A stretch of DNA of 64,000 nucleotides from Dactylorhiza incarnata (lineage: Eukaryota > Streptophyta > Magnoliopsida > Asparagales > Orchidaceae), in assembly GCA_033032865.1 (NCBI GenBank), contig JAWHQI010000503.1, forward strand, positions 868,001 to 932,000. Reading direction: 5' to 3'. The first letter of the stretch is position 1, and the number at the start of each line of letters is the position of its first letter. The translations under genes and the position numbers were made by a program. The notes beneath the pieces were generated by a model. That model ran no database searches. It was not told the DNA's origin and saw only the letters and a list, made by a program, of their open reading frames with translations. This document shows, one piece after another, positions 21,165-31,774 of this stretch.

Positions 21165-22973
21165 TGTTGCGGAACGCTTAGGGCTCTTGGTAGACCGATC
21201 TAATTGAACCACCTTAGCTCTTGAGCGGTCTAAGCGCGCAAACAGTCAATTCGAGATTTGCTGAGTACACTGGGACTTTTTAACGTGGAAAACCCGGAAA
21301 GGGTAAAAAACCACGCGGCCGGAACTGTGCCGACCAAACTTCACTATCTTCTGGGGGTTACAACTTAGTAGGTAAAACTCGAGCGCGACAGGCCGCTACT
21401 CGTTACAACAAGAGAGAGAGAGCTCCGAGGGTGGCAGACCACCTCTCGGAAAAACTAAGTACTTTTCCCTTCTGAGAACTCTGGAGGACCAAAGGGAGAA
21501 GCCGAGTCGCCTTTCTGGAACGAAAGCGAGAAGCTGAGTCGCCTTTCGGGAACGAAAGCGAGAAGCTGAGTCGCCTTTCTGGAACGAAAGCGAGAAGCTG
21601 AGTCGCCTTTCTGGAACGAAAGCGAGAAGCTGAGTCGCCTTTCTGGAACGAAAGCGAGAAGCTGGGTCGCCTTTCTGGGACAAAAGCGAGAAGCCGAGTC
21701 GCCTTTCGTGACGAAGAAAATCTTCAAGTCCACGAAGGAGATCTTCAAGCGCCGAAGGAGAATTCCGCAAAAGTCTGCAAGGAGTTCTCCCGGGTCCAGA
21801 AGTTAAGGTCCTCTCAAATGAAGCCCTGGGGCTCCTTTTATAGCTTTGGCCGAGGGCAGTCCGGTAATTTCGCCGTTTGCAGTTTCCATAAATGCTGGGT
21901 GGACGAATCATATTTTTCGGTTCGGGGCACACGGATCGCCATTTTTCATTAATGACCATCCTACCCATCGGGCAGTTCGGGCAGTTTTGTTGGAGGCGAA
22001 AACGGCGACAGGTTGTTCCAGAAATCTGAGAAGTGAGAAACTGGAAAGACAAAAAGTGAGACAGTCGGAAAGATAAAAAGTGAGAAGGTCGGAAAGACAA
22101 AAAGTGAGACGACCAGAAAGACAAAGAGTGAGAAGGCTTCCGAGCGCGCTCAGAAGCGCTCTGAGCACATGCGAGCGCTAAAGGGTCCTGAGCGCGCAAC
22201 GAATCGCGGAGACGTCCCGGTCGTGTTGCGAAGCGCTCTGGGTGAATGGCGGAACGGGAGCTTGCGCCCTAAGGAGAAAACAGGACCCAAAGCTCCAGTC
22301 AATGAGTACGCCTAGAAGGGCTCCTCGCAAGCCCTCCGGTTGAGAGAGAAAGAGAGGGGGGGGGGGGGGGGGGGGCGGCCACTCCCCGCACGGGGTGAAA
22401 AGGGCGACGCGACTGTAGCACGAAGGGGCGCGGCGCGGCCGGACCCTGTGTGGGGTGTGGTGCGGCCGTACCCCGAGGGGGTGCGTCCCGGCCGCACCCC
22501 CTTGCGGGGTGTGGCTTGGCCGCACCCTACGTGGGGTGCGGCGTGGCCGCACCCCAAGGGGGTGCGTCCATGGCCGCACCCCAAGGGGGTGCGTCCATGG
22601 CCGCACCCCAAGTGGGGTGCGGCGTGGCCGCACCCCAAGGGGGTGCAGCCATGGCCGGACCCCACCTGGGGTGCGGTTTGGCCGCACCCCTTGGGGGTGC
22701 GGCCCGGGTGCACCCCGCTTGGGGAGCGGCGCGGGTGCGCCTCTTGCGGGGCGCGGTTGCGAGGATTGCTCCCGCGAAGGGAGGTGGCGTCGCCATTGCG
22801 CTCGTCGCGGCTTCGTGCGCCAAACTTTCCCGCCGAATCGGTGGGGGAGTGTTTTTGGAAATAAACTCCGCATTTGGAAACATTCGTTATCTTTGGAAAT
22901 ATTTGTTGCCTTCTGTAGATAATTTTCGTCGGGGTTCCCTATAAATTCGATTCCTGGATATGAGCCCCTATCA
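21165..22973 (-). repeat. Tat-like 3' LTR, 1809 bp
   Basis: Contains a 32-bp tandem repeat (about 21485-21710, roughly 7 copies of gagaagctgagtcgcctttc plus 12 bp) and a run of more than 20 G at about 22357-22374. It also has an array of near-palindromic ggccgcacccc/ggggtgcggcc units (about 22440-22750). Long open frames across these repeats are by-products of composition. On the minus strand CTATAAAAGG (about 21834-21845) is the TATA-like motif. Confidence 0.92.
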
Positions 22974-22988
22974 TAAGCCCCCCAAACC
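22974..22988 (-). promoter_or_regulatory. Tat-like polypurine tract
   Basis: The minus strand reads GGTTTGGGGGGCTTA directly before the 3' LTR. It is the expected plus-strand priming site. Confidence 0.75.
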
Positions 22989-23076
22989 TTCGGAGTCCGA
23001 ACCTCGCGAAGGAGTGTGAAGGTTTTGAACAGTTGGCAGCGGATCGGGCCGCCATCTCTGCACGGCGCGCCGAACG

Positions 23077-25490
23077 ATGACTCGGGTAAGTTGTTTTTAA
23101 TTTTTGAAAAAACAAAGTGGAGGGAAGATGGCTGGAGGCGGACGGGAGAGCGGGCGGCCGGGCTTGGGCGGCCGGCGTCCGGGCGTCCATGCGTGCGGGC
23201 GGCGCCCGTGCGCCCTTGCGCGCGGCCGGAACCGGTGGAGGAGCGCGTGGCCGGCGCGCGCGGGTCGCCATGCGCGGCTAAGGGCGGCGGAGGGCGCGGG
23301 CGGCAGGCGCCCGCGCGCCGCGGCCGCCCACGCGCCCACGCGCGCGGTCCGACGGCCGTGCGCGGTCCGACGGCCGTGCGCGGTCCGGCGACTGCGCGCC
23401 CTGCGCACGGCCGGCGTGTGCGGGGTGGCGTTCGCGCGCCCCGCGCGCGGGGCCTAGCGCGCGGCCGGGAACGGGTTAGGGCGCGGGCGGCCGATGCCCG
23501 CGCGCCCCCGTGCGCGGCGGCGCCCGCGTGGTCGCGCGCGGGCTCGTGCTCGCGCGTCCTGCGCGCGGGTGCCATCCGCGCACGGTCGGACACCCGGCGC
23601 CCTTGCGCGCTTGTGTGCGGGCGGGTCCGGTGGTGCGGACATCCGGTGCCCGCGCGCGGTTTGGGCGAGGGCGGTGGTGAACGCGGGGCTTCTCGCGCCC
23701 GCGCGCGTCCGGCGCTCGTGCGCCGTTGCTTGCGGAAAATGGCGCGTGTCCTCGCGCATTTTCGGTTGGAAGTGTGGCTTGTATTTTGATTTACGCCACT
23801 TTGGTCTTTTCATATTATTTTTAACGCCTGTGCACACGTGTGCCTATTTCCCTTTCAGGCTCCGAGGAAAAGCGGCCAGTCGAGGCCGATTCGCCTGCGT
23901 TCTTCACTTGATGGTGCACGAATTGAGATATGGCGCAAAAGATTCGGGTTGCCCTCGAATGTCGAGGTGAAAATCCCGGGGGGTGGAAGAGCGCGTTCAG
24001 AATCCTCCCACGGGCTTTGTGACGCTTTCTGAGAGCTGCCTGAAGTCCGGGTTTCGCATTCCTCCATCTGAGGAGGCTATTGAGATTTTTCGGTTCTGTG
24101 GCGTCCCGATTACTCAGTTTACTCCTGCCGGGATGTCAAACATTATGGGGCTGGTGGTGTTCTTTCGGTAGCATAACGCGTGCTTTTCTCTCGAGCTCTT
24201 CAAGGACTGGTGTGAGGTCTCCACTGACTTGGGTGGTCGGATTGAGGTTCGGAGCAACAAGAGCTGGTTTCGCTTTGGCGAGAAAACAGACTATCGCCAT
24301 GGGAACACCCTCTACGGATATGTCCGGAATCGCTCGGAGCTTCCGGAGCTTTGGAGAGCGCTCCCTGGTCGTTGCCGTCGGCTGACCGTACGGGAAGACG
24401 AGTTCCTTCCTATTCCTGGTTTTCCTGGCCGGGAAGGGCTGTCGAAGGCTTTGTTCAGCGTTTTCAACTGCGTGGAGGAGAGTCGTCTGCTCTCGGTGGG
24501 GCTTTCCTGGGATGCCGAGCGAGAGGCCGCCGTTCCCATAGAGCGCGGAAAAAGAGGAAGGTTGCTTTTAAGAACGGAGATTCTGGCTCGGGCCCCGCTC
24601 CTCCAAGGTCCAGGAGCCACGATCATGAGGCTGGCCCGAGCCGCCGCCGGGGGGAGCCGATTTCGCCCGATTCGGAGGTCGAGATTCTGGCATCTCCTAC
24701 TGCCGATCGGTTTACACAGGGAGATTTGTCGCCGCCTCCCCCGTTCCCACCGCCGAGGCGAGTCTCTTCTTCTCTTCAGGCGATGACTTCTGCGGTAAGT
24801 GGGGTTTTTCCTTCTGGGTGTTGGCTCGTCTTTGCTATCATCGCTTATGCTTCTTGTCTGCTTCATTTGCGTTTGCAGGCGAATGTTCTGACTAATGTCG
24901 CTCTTACGTGGAACGATTACTACGTGGGCCTCAAAGATAGCTATATCTCTCTTCAGGAGGAGCTGCGCGTGGCGAGGTGCGATATGTCTGTTCTGTAGAG
25001 GAAGAGGGATCGCGATTTATCCCGTATCAAGCAGCTGGAGGCCGATATTTCTTCTTCCCAATCTGAGGTCGAGAAGTTGCGGGAGGAGTATGGAGGGGAC
25101 AAGGCGCTTGCCCAGGACGCGCTTCGTCAGCTGTCGGAGGCTCAGGGGGAGATGTTCCGCATGGAGGGGGAGCTGGGCTTCCTGAGGAGCGAGGCGGACC
25201 GGTTGTCATCGATAGAGCGCAGCCTTGAGGAGGCCAAGACGGCTGGAGTGACCGAGTATAAAGACTCTCTTGCCTTCGTTGAGGAGCAGTTTCAGATGGC
25301 GGAGGAGATTCGTGCCGAGATCATGACGAAGGAGGCTGAACCTCTGATAGAGGATGAGCGCGAAGTCGCCTTCCAGCGCGGTATTCAGAAGACTCTTCGC
25401 ATGATGGGGAAGAAGTTTGGATGTGACACCGCTGGTCTCGGAGCCGGGGTTCTTTCAGAGGATGAATGCTCGGACGTGGCTGAAGACTGA
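23077..25490 (+). pseudogene. Antisense accessory gene with introns (putative 'gypsy-type transposon' domain)
   Basis: It lies on the strand opposite its host element, next to the 3' LTR. A tiny first exon (ATG ACT CGG, 23077-23085) ends at GTAAG and joins in frame to exon 2 at 23859 (after ccctttcag). Exon 2 gives APRKSGQSRPIRLRSSLDG, then a FGLPSNVEVKIPG segment. After one frame slip near 24000 come GFRIPPSEEAIEIFRFCGVP and FTPAGMSNIMGLVVFFR, which resemble the plant 'putative gypsy type transposon' domain. A second intron (GTAAG near 24794 to gtttgcag at 24878) precedes a coiled-coil C-terminal half to 25490. TAG stops at 24169 and 24996, each where CAG would fit, and another slip near 24530 show it is broken. 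Its role is unknown. The first intron spans a very GC-rich stretch. Confidence 0.7.
23086..23858 (+). other. GC-rich first intron of the accessory gene
   Basis: 773 bp from GTAAGTTG to ccctttcag. The middle (about 23130-23740) is extremely rich in GCGCG and GGCCG. Long overlapping frames on both strands (e.g. 22178-23593 minus, 23016-23789 plus) are alanine-, arginine- and proline-rich products of base composition. The splice sites join the start codon to a coherent frame, so the intron reading is better supported. Confidence 0.6.
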
Positions 25491-25772
25491 TGTTGACTAT
25501 CTTTCATTTTCCCGCTTTCCGCACTATCGTTTGCTTGGGCGTCGTACTGGGCTGGTTCGATTGTATTCTGTCTTTCAGCATTTTGGCATTATCGTTTGAC
25601 TCGCATGTAGCGTTTAGCCGAAGTAGTTGTATTCCCTTATTGAGTTTATCGTGTTTACTTCTTTGCGCGATCCTGTTAATTTAGTTGTTGGTACCTGCAG
25701 GGTTTGATTGTTTTCAAGATGAGTTTTGCGTGGGACTGAGCCCGCGGCTTTCAAATTATATATAAAAAGTTA

Positions 25773-26015
25773 GCTTGCGCAAGTCTGTGCTTGCGGCTTT
25801 TTGCACGAGTCTGCGCTCGCGGCTTTGGTGCACGAGTCTGCGCTCGCGGCTTTGGTGCACGAGTCTGTGCTCGCGGCTTTGGTGCAGGAGTCTGTGCTCG
25901 CGGCTTTGGTGCACGAGTCTGTGCTCGCGGCTTTGGTGCACGAGTCTGTGCTCGCGACTTTGGTGCACGAGTCTGTGCTCGCGGCTTTGGTGCACGAGTC
26001 TGTGCTCGCGGCTTG
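25773..26015 (+). repeat. 27-bp tandem repeat, about 9 copies
   Basis: The unit is gcacgagtctgtgctcgcgg plus ctttggt. The first copy is diverged, the rest nearly identical. Because 27 is divisible by three, all frames stay open and mimic genes on both strands. It lies between the end of the accessory gene and the gag remnant. Confidence 0.9.
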
Positions 26016-26394
26016 GCCGGTGAATAGCGGGTGTATTCAAACCGGGGGTGATCACAGGGGGGGCAGGCCCCCACGACACCGGGACTCGACGGCGGAGGAG
26101 AAGGGAGAACCTTCAATCGACGGCGGTGCAAAGTCCCTGGGGCAAGGCCCCAAAGCGGTTCCTGCTGTAGATTAGTTTAGAACTGGTAACATTCAATTAG
26201 AAAATGAACACTGATACATGTGCAAGTGCAGTCTTGCGATCTCTGAGTTGGTGAGTTTCTGATACAAGTTTTATAGAGAAGGTAATCTTTGAGATCCCTT
26301 TGCGCTGGGCTTGCTCGAGCCTCTTCGGTGGTTCAGCTTGGTGGGCGGCGGTGGCCCAGTGACTGACCTGCGTCAGCCTTCTCCCGTACCTCTT
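26016..26394. other. Tat-like interior without recognisable gene
   Basis: Begins with a G-rich stretch after the repeat array. I see no coherent frame or motif, and it may be the rest of a deleted pol region. Confidence 0.4.
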
Positions 26395-27903
26395 CGCGGA
26401 AGGCCTCCAGGTGCCCCAATTGGACAAGGCGTTCAATTTCATCTTTCAGTCTGGAACAGTGTTCCGTGCGGTGCCCTCGGCCTTTGTGGAAATTGCAGAA
26501 CTGAGATTGATCTCCGCTATGCTGGGAGAGTGCCCTGGGCCAGTTAATGATTTTGCTGTTGTAGATTGTAGACAGTATATGCTCGCGGGAGGTATTCAGC
26601 GGGGTGAAGCTCCGGGAGCCTTGACTTGCTAGCCCTTGGGAATGGCCTGCTCGGTTCTGAGTGAGCAGTTCAGCCTTCTCGAACTGCTGCTGCTATCCCT
26701 TTCTCTTGCGGCACGTATCGAACTGTAGCGGACTTGCTGACGCCTGAAATTTGGCTTTTTCAGCCAACGTGGGGGTTGCGCGGTCCTTCCGCGCGCCTTG
26801 CTTCTCAGACTTTGGTTTTGGCGATGGGTCGTTGTTGATCCAAGGGAGCTTGGAGACGGGCGCGTCGAAACCGTGAATCGCATTCCCGAGGATACTCCCT
26901 TTATTGGCCATGCGCCCGGACATGGAGACGTCGTGGTCCAGGGCGTCTAGTAAGAGGCTCCCAAATATTGCGTCGTAGGGGGAGTCTGCCTCGGCGACGA
27001 TGAACTGAACGTCGTATTGAACTGGTTCTGCGTGCGCCCCCACTTGGACGGGGAGGGTGACGGTTCCTACGGTGGGCACCATAGTTCCGTCTGGGAACTC
27101 TGCGTCGTTGACCCTGAGCTTGAGGTTCCCGCTTAGGAGTTTGAGCCGTACTACGGCAGTCAGGAATAAGATGTTGAAAGAGATGCGGTGAGTCACCAAC
27201 GCCCTCCTTAGCTCACCGGGTGGACTGCCTATGCTTGCATCCAGCGCGAAGTCCATCCGTGCGTAGGGACGTTCCTGGTGGAAATTTGTGCGGATCTTGT
27301 GTTGTTGCGTGCTCCGCTCCGCCTCCCATAGGCGGGGTGGTTCGTCCGCGTCGGGCTTTTCCCGCTCTTGTTCTTCGACCCTTGGTGTGCGCGCCTCGTG
27401 CCATTCAACGAACAGCTGAGAAAACTCGATGAAGTTGTGGATCGCTCCGTTTGGCAGGGATTGATACCAGTGGAGGGCGCCCCCACACAGTGTCTTGGTG
27501 AAGATTTTGCAGCTGATTTGGTCGGGAAGCCCGAACGTCCGCGCCGTCACCAAAAAGTGATTAACGTGCACGTACGGGTCTTCTGTTCCGTGGAACTCCT
27601 TGATATGCGGGAGCTTTAGCCATGACGGGACTGGGTGTGCCAGAATTGACTCTGACAGGGGTATCGCCCTTGCTGGTGCGCGTTATCGCCCGGATCTTGT
27701 CCCGCCGTGAGAGGGGTCGTCTTGCTAGTCGGTTCATCCCACCGGGGCTGGACTGGTGCGGCGATAGACGCTCTTTTCGTCGGGCCTTCAGGAATCGAGG
27801 AACTGCATGCGTCGGACAGTTCGGGGGAGGTGCCCACCCTTGCTTGTTCTGCAAACTCAGGTGAAGCAGGCACTGCGTTCGGGGATTTTTTGTTTGATAA
27901 TTG
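26395..27903 (-). pseudogene. Scrambled gag/protease remnant of the Tat-like element
   Basis: From right to left on the minus strand: gag leader (SQLSNKKSPNAVPASPEF, about 27900), then the gag core VHVNHFLVTARTFGLPDQ and HWYQSLPNGAIHNFIEFSQ (27571-27420). Next is a protease-like segment (GTVTLPVQVG, YDVQFIVAEADSPYDAIFGS, about 27060-26940) lacking the catalytic DTG/DSG, and last the gag C-terminus with FTPLN (about 26605) and FHKGRGHRTEHCSRLKDEIERL (about 26500-26430). Normally the whole gag precedes protease, so the protease piece sits inside gag. Several frame changes are present. It cannot make a normal polyprotein. Confidence 0.7.
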
Positions 27904-27911
27904 GGAATCCA

Positions 27912-27931
27912 TTCCCACAGAAGGCGCCAAA
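27912..27931 (-). promoter_or_regulatory. Tat-like primer binding site
   Basis: On the minus strand TTTGGCGCCTTCTGTGGGAA follows the 5' LTR by about one base. This TGGCGCC type is common in Tat/Ogre-like gypsy elements. The matching tRNA was not checked. Confidence 0.8.
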
Positions 27932-27932
27932 C

Positions 27933-29719
27933 TGTTGCGGAACGCTTAGGGCTCTTGGTAGACCGGTCTAATCGAACCACCTTAGCTCTTGAGCGGTCTA
28001 AGCGCGCAAACAGTCAATTCGAGATTTGCTGAGTACACTGGGACTTTTTAACGTGGAAAACCCGGAAAGGTAAAAAACCACGCGGCCGGAGCTGTGCCGA
28101 CCAAACTTTACTATCTTCTGGGGGTTACAACTTAGTAGGTAGAACTCGAGCGCGACAGGCCGCTACTCGTTACAACAAGAGAGAGAGAGAGAGAGAGAGC
28201 TCCGAGGGTGACAGGCCACCTCTCAGAAAAACTAAGTACTTTTCCCTTCTGAGAACTCTGGAGGATCAAAGTGAGAAGCCGAGTCGCCTTTCGGGCACGA
28301 AAGTGAGAAGCTGAGTCGCCTTTCTGGAATGAAAGCGAGAAGCTGAGTTGCCTTTCGGGAACGAAAGCGAGAAGCTGAGTCGCCTTTCTGGAACGAAAGC
28401 GAGAAGCTGAGTCGCCTTTCTGGAACGAAAGAGAGAAGCTGAGTCGCCTTTCTGGAACGAAAGCGAGAAGCTGAGTCGCCTTTCTGGGACGAAAGCGAGA
28501 AGCCGAGTCGCCTTTCGTGACGAAGAAAATCTTCAAGCCCACGAAGGAGATCTTCAAGCGCCGAAGGAGAATTCCGCAAAAGTCTGCAAGGAGCTCTCCC
28601 GGGTCCAGAAGTCAAGGTCCTCTCAAATGAAGCCCTGGGGCTCTTTTTATAGCTTTGGCCGAGGGCAGTCCGGTAATTTCGCCGTTTGCAGTTTCCATAA
28701 ATGCTCAGTGGACGAATCATATTTTCCGGTTCAGGGCACACGAATCTCCATTTTTCATAAATGACCATCCTACCCTTCGGGCAGTTCGGGCAGTTCTGTT
28801 GGAGGCGAAAAAGGTGACAAGTTGTTCCTGAAATCTGAGAAGTTAGAAGCTGGAAAGACAAAAAGTGAGACAGTCGGAAAGACAAAGAGTGAGAAGGTCG
28901 GAAAGACAAAAAGTGAGACGACCAGAAAGACAAAGAGTGAGAAGGCTTTTGAGCCCGCTCAGAAGCGCTCTGAGCACATGCGAGCGCTAAAGGGTCCTGA
29001 GCGCGCAACGAATCGCGGAGACGTCTCGGTCGTGTTGCGAAGCGCTCTGGGTGAATGGCGGAACGGGAGCTTGCGCCCTAAGGAGAAAACATGACCCAAC
29101 GCTCCAGTCGAAGAGTACGCCTAGAAGGGCTCCTCGCAAGCCCTCCGGTTGAGAGAGAAAGAGAGGGGGGGGGGGGGGGGGGGGGCGGCCACTCCCCGCA
29201 CGGGGTGAGAAGGGCGACGCGACTGTAGTCCGAAGGGGCGCGGCGCGGCCGAACCTTGTGTGGGGTGTGGTGCGGCCGTACCCCGACGGGGTGCGTCCCG
29301 GCCGCACCCCCTTGCGGGGTGGGGCTTGGCCGCACCCCAAGGGGTTGCGGCCACGACCGCACCCCACGTGGGGTGCGGCTTGGCCGCTCCCCCTTGCGGG
29401 GTGCGGCATGGCCGCACCCCACGTGGGGTTCGGCCTGGCCGCACCCCATGGGGGTGCGTCCACGGCCGCACCCCACGTGGGGTTCGGCCTGGCCGCACCC
29501 CATGGGGGTGTGTCCACGGCCGCACCCCACGTGGGGTGCGGCTTGGCCGTGCCGCACCCCAAGGGGGTGCGGCCCGGGCGCACCCCGCTTGGGGAGCGGC
29601 GCGGGTGCGCCCCTTGCGGGGCGCGGTTGCGAGGATTGCTCCCGCGAGGGGAGGTGGCGTCGCCTTTGCGCTCGTCGCGGCTCTCTATAAATTCGATTCC
29701 TGGATATGAGCCCCTATCA
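27933..29719 (-). repeat. Tat-like 5' LTR, 1787 bp
   Basis: Same structure as 21165-22973: 32-bp tandem repeats (about 28265-28530), a long G run (about 29167-29185) and the palindromic GC array (about 29240-29620). The array differs in unit number and order from the other LTR, while the flanks agree closely. The minus-strand TATA-like CTATAAAAAG is at about 28643-28653. Confidence 0.92.
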
Positions 29720-29724
29720 ATTAT

Positions 29725-30081
29725 TATTTTAATAAATACTAAAATTATAAAATATAAAGTATATAGGCTCTATCTAAGCACCTTACAATTCAACAATAAT
29801 TTTAATCATTTATTAAAAAAAATATAACCTAATAACATCAAACATTTTGTATTTATGAAAGCAAAAGAAACTCATATCGCTAAACATTCACTTCCATTAC
29901 ATAAAAAAAAAGAATCAATGCCAGTAATAATGTAGTCAAAATCATGCATCAAATCTCGGTTCGACCCCTTGAGTTTTAATTCACGAAATTGGATCTAGTG
30001 ACGATGAAGTTCTTCCATAGTCTAATGTCAGACAAGATAAGTTAAGATTGATTAAGTGACGATGAAGTTCTTTAAAAAATA
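29725..30081. other. AT-rich spacer
   Basis: No gene seen. It continues the AT-rich sequence found left of the Tat-like element (21120-21164), with which it was once contiguous. Confidence 0.5.
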
Positions 30082-30084
30082 TTA

Positions 30085-31771
30085 GGGTCCGTTCGTTTGA
30101 ATGGAATTGGCTTTCTGGAATTAGTTTTTCGACGAAAATCAATATCTACATGAATTGGCTTTGTACAGAATTCCAATTTTTATGTTCGGCGGTAAGATTG
30201 AATTCAGTCAACAGAATTGGAATTGAGGCACAAAAGTTGTTTGCCTGAATAATGGAATTGGTATTGGAATTGACATTATACAATAATTTTATAAAACTCA
30301 AAATATGCGTTAGCGCCGAACGCATTAAATTGCTTAATATGTTTTACGACGCGCGTTTTTCGCCCAAGCGCAATTTTTTCGCCCAAGTGCGCACTTTTTT
30401 CCGGGCGAAAAATGCACGCCCGGGAAAAAAACCCGCGCCCGGGCTCGATTTTTTCGTCCGGGCTCAATTTTTTCGCTCGGGCTCGATTTTTCGGCCGACC
30501 GCGTTGATTTCGCCCGAGCGCAATTTTTTCTCCCGGGCGAGTTTTTTTCGCTAGGGCACGTTTTTTTTCTCCCGGGCGTGATTTTTTCTCCCGGGCGCAT
30601 TTTTTTCGCCCGGTCGCGTTTTTTTTCGCCCGGTCGCATTTTTTCGCCAGAGCGCGTTTTTTTCGCCCGGGATCTTTTTTTCACCCGGTTCAGCCTGGCG
30701 CGTTTTTTGCTCGGGCGCGTTTTTTTCGCTCGGGCGCGTTTTTTTCTTCCGGGCGCGATTTTTTCTCCCGGGCGCGATTTTTTCTCCCGGGCGTGATTTT
30801 TTCGCCCGGGCGCGTCTTTTTCGCCTGGGCGCGTTTTTTTTCCTGGGTGCGTTTTTTTTCGCCCGAGTGCGTTTTTTTCGCCCTGGAGGTTTTTTTCATC
30901 GGGCAAGTTTATTTCGCCCGGGCGCGTTTTTCTCGCCCGGGCGCAATTTTTTCACCCGAGCGCGATTTTTCCGCTGGACGCGATTTTTTTCGCCCGGACC
31001 CGTTATTTTCGTCCGGTCGCATTTTTTTCGCTTGGTCGAAAAAAATGCAATCGGGCGTGCCCATGCGAAAAAAACGCGCCCGGGGGAAAAATCTCGCCCG
31101 GGGGAAAATACTGCGCCCGGGCGAAAAAATCGCGCCCGGCGAAAAAAACGCGCACGGGCGAAAAAACGCGCTCGGGAGAAAAAATCACGTCTGGCAAAAA
31201 ATATCGCGTCCGGGAAAAATATATCGCGCCCGACAAGAAAATTCGCTTCCGACCGAAAAAATCACGTTCGACTGGAAAAACCGCGTCCGGCCGGAAAAAT
31301 CGCGTTCGGGCGGAAAAATCGCGTTAGAGCGAAAAAAGCTCGCCCGGGCAAAAAAAGTGCGCCCGAGCAAAACAAACGCGCGCCCGGGTGAAAATTTCCC
31401 GGCCGGCCGAAAAACCCACGGCCGACTGAAAAACACGCGACCGGGCGAAAAACGCCAGCCTGGGCAAAAAATGAATGTCCGACCGAAAAAAACCCGCCGA
31501 CCGAAAAACATGCGCCCGGCGGAAAAATCCACTCCCGGCAGGAAAACACGCGCGTAGGCCGAAAAACACTGGCAAAAACACTAGATTATGCGGAAAACTC
31601 ATGGGTGGAGGTAAGAATTGACGATTTGATTTTTTAGTTCAAAGTCAAAGCCATGAGTTTTCATATAAAAGCTAATATCATCGTCAATTTCGTTGCGCCG
31701 AACACTAGAATTGGATTTCTAATCGTCAATGTCAATTCCAGAAAGCCAATTCCGTCCAAACGAACGGACTC
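30085..31771. mobile_element. Tourist/PIF-Harbinger-like non-autonomous element with foldback array, 1687 bp
   Basis: Terminal inverted repeats of about 38 bp start GGGTCCGTTCGTTTG on the left and GAGTCCGTTCGTTTG on the right (complement), agreeing at about 35 of 38 positions. TTA lies directly outside both ends (30082-30084 and 31772-31774), the target typical of PIF/Harbinger and Tourist elements. From about 30340 to 31590 it consists of degenerate units of the type tttttttcgcccgggcgcg on the left arm and their complement (cgcgcccgggcgaaaaaaa) on the right arm, switching near 31035. Nothing encodes a transposase; the many Arg/Lys/Pro/Gly-rich or Phe-rich frames are repeat artefacts. Confidence 0.88.
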
Positions 31772-31774
31772 TTA

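Larger units (their letters stand above)
21165..29719 (-). mobile_element. Non-autonomous Tat-like gypsy element, 8555 bp
   Basis: LTRs 21165-22973 and 27933-29719 share the TGTTGCGGAACG start and the CCCCTATCA end. They are flanked by the target duplication ATTAT (21160-21164 and 29720-29724). The primer site (TTTGGCGCCTTCTGTGGGAA on the minus strand) and the polypurine tract fix the orientation. The 5-kb interior holds gag and protease remnants on the minus strand and a spliced accessory gene on the plus strand; no RT, RNase H or integrase can be found. The primer site and an antisense accessory gene near the 3' LTR are features known in the Tat/Ogre/Retand group, so the lineage assignment is probable. 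Confidence 0.88.

Noticed and set aside
21396..22199. Repeat frame of 267 codons (and its partner at 28232-29008)
   Set aside because: Derived from the 32-bp LTR minisatellite; present in both LTRs and not conserved outside the repeat.
22178..23593. 471-codon Ala/Arg/Pro-rich minus frame and overlapping plus frames
   Set aside because: Covers the LTR palindrome array and the GC-rich intron. Frames are open on both strands at once because stops are rare at such GC content.
25773..26015. CRISPR-like array
   Set aside because: Units are directly adjacent with no unique spacers and no cas genes; the DNA is plant nuclear.
25751..26175. Repetitive frames over the 27-bp array
   Set aside because: A unit length divisible by three keeps every frame open; no start, domain or selection signal.
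30252..31602. Many long frames on both strands (up to 254 codons) rich in Arg/Lys/Pro/Gly or Phe/Ser
   Set aside because: They lie entirely in the foldback array; an A/T-run plus GC-unit repeat keeps several frames open. Composition follows the repeat, with no domain or start context.
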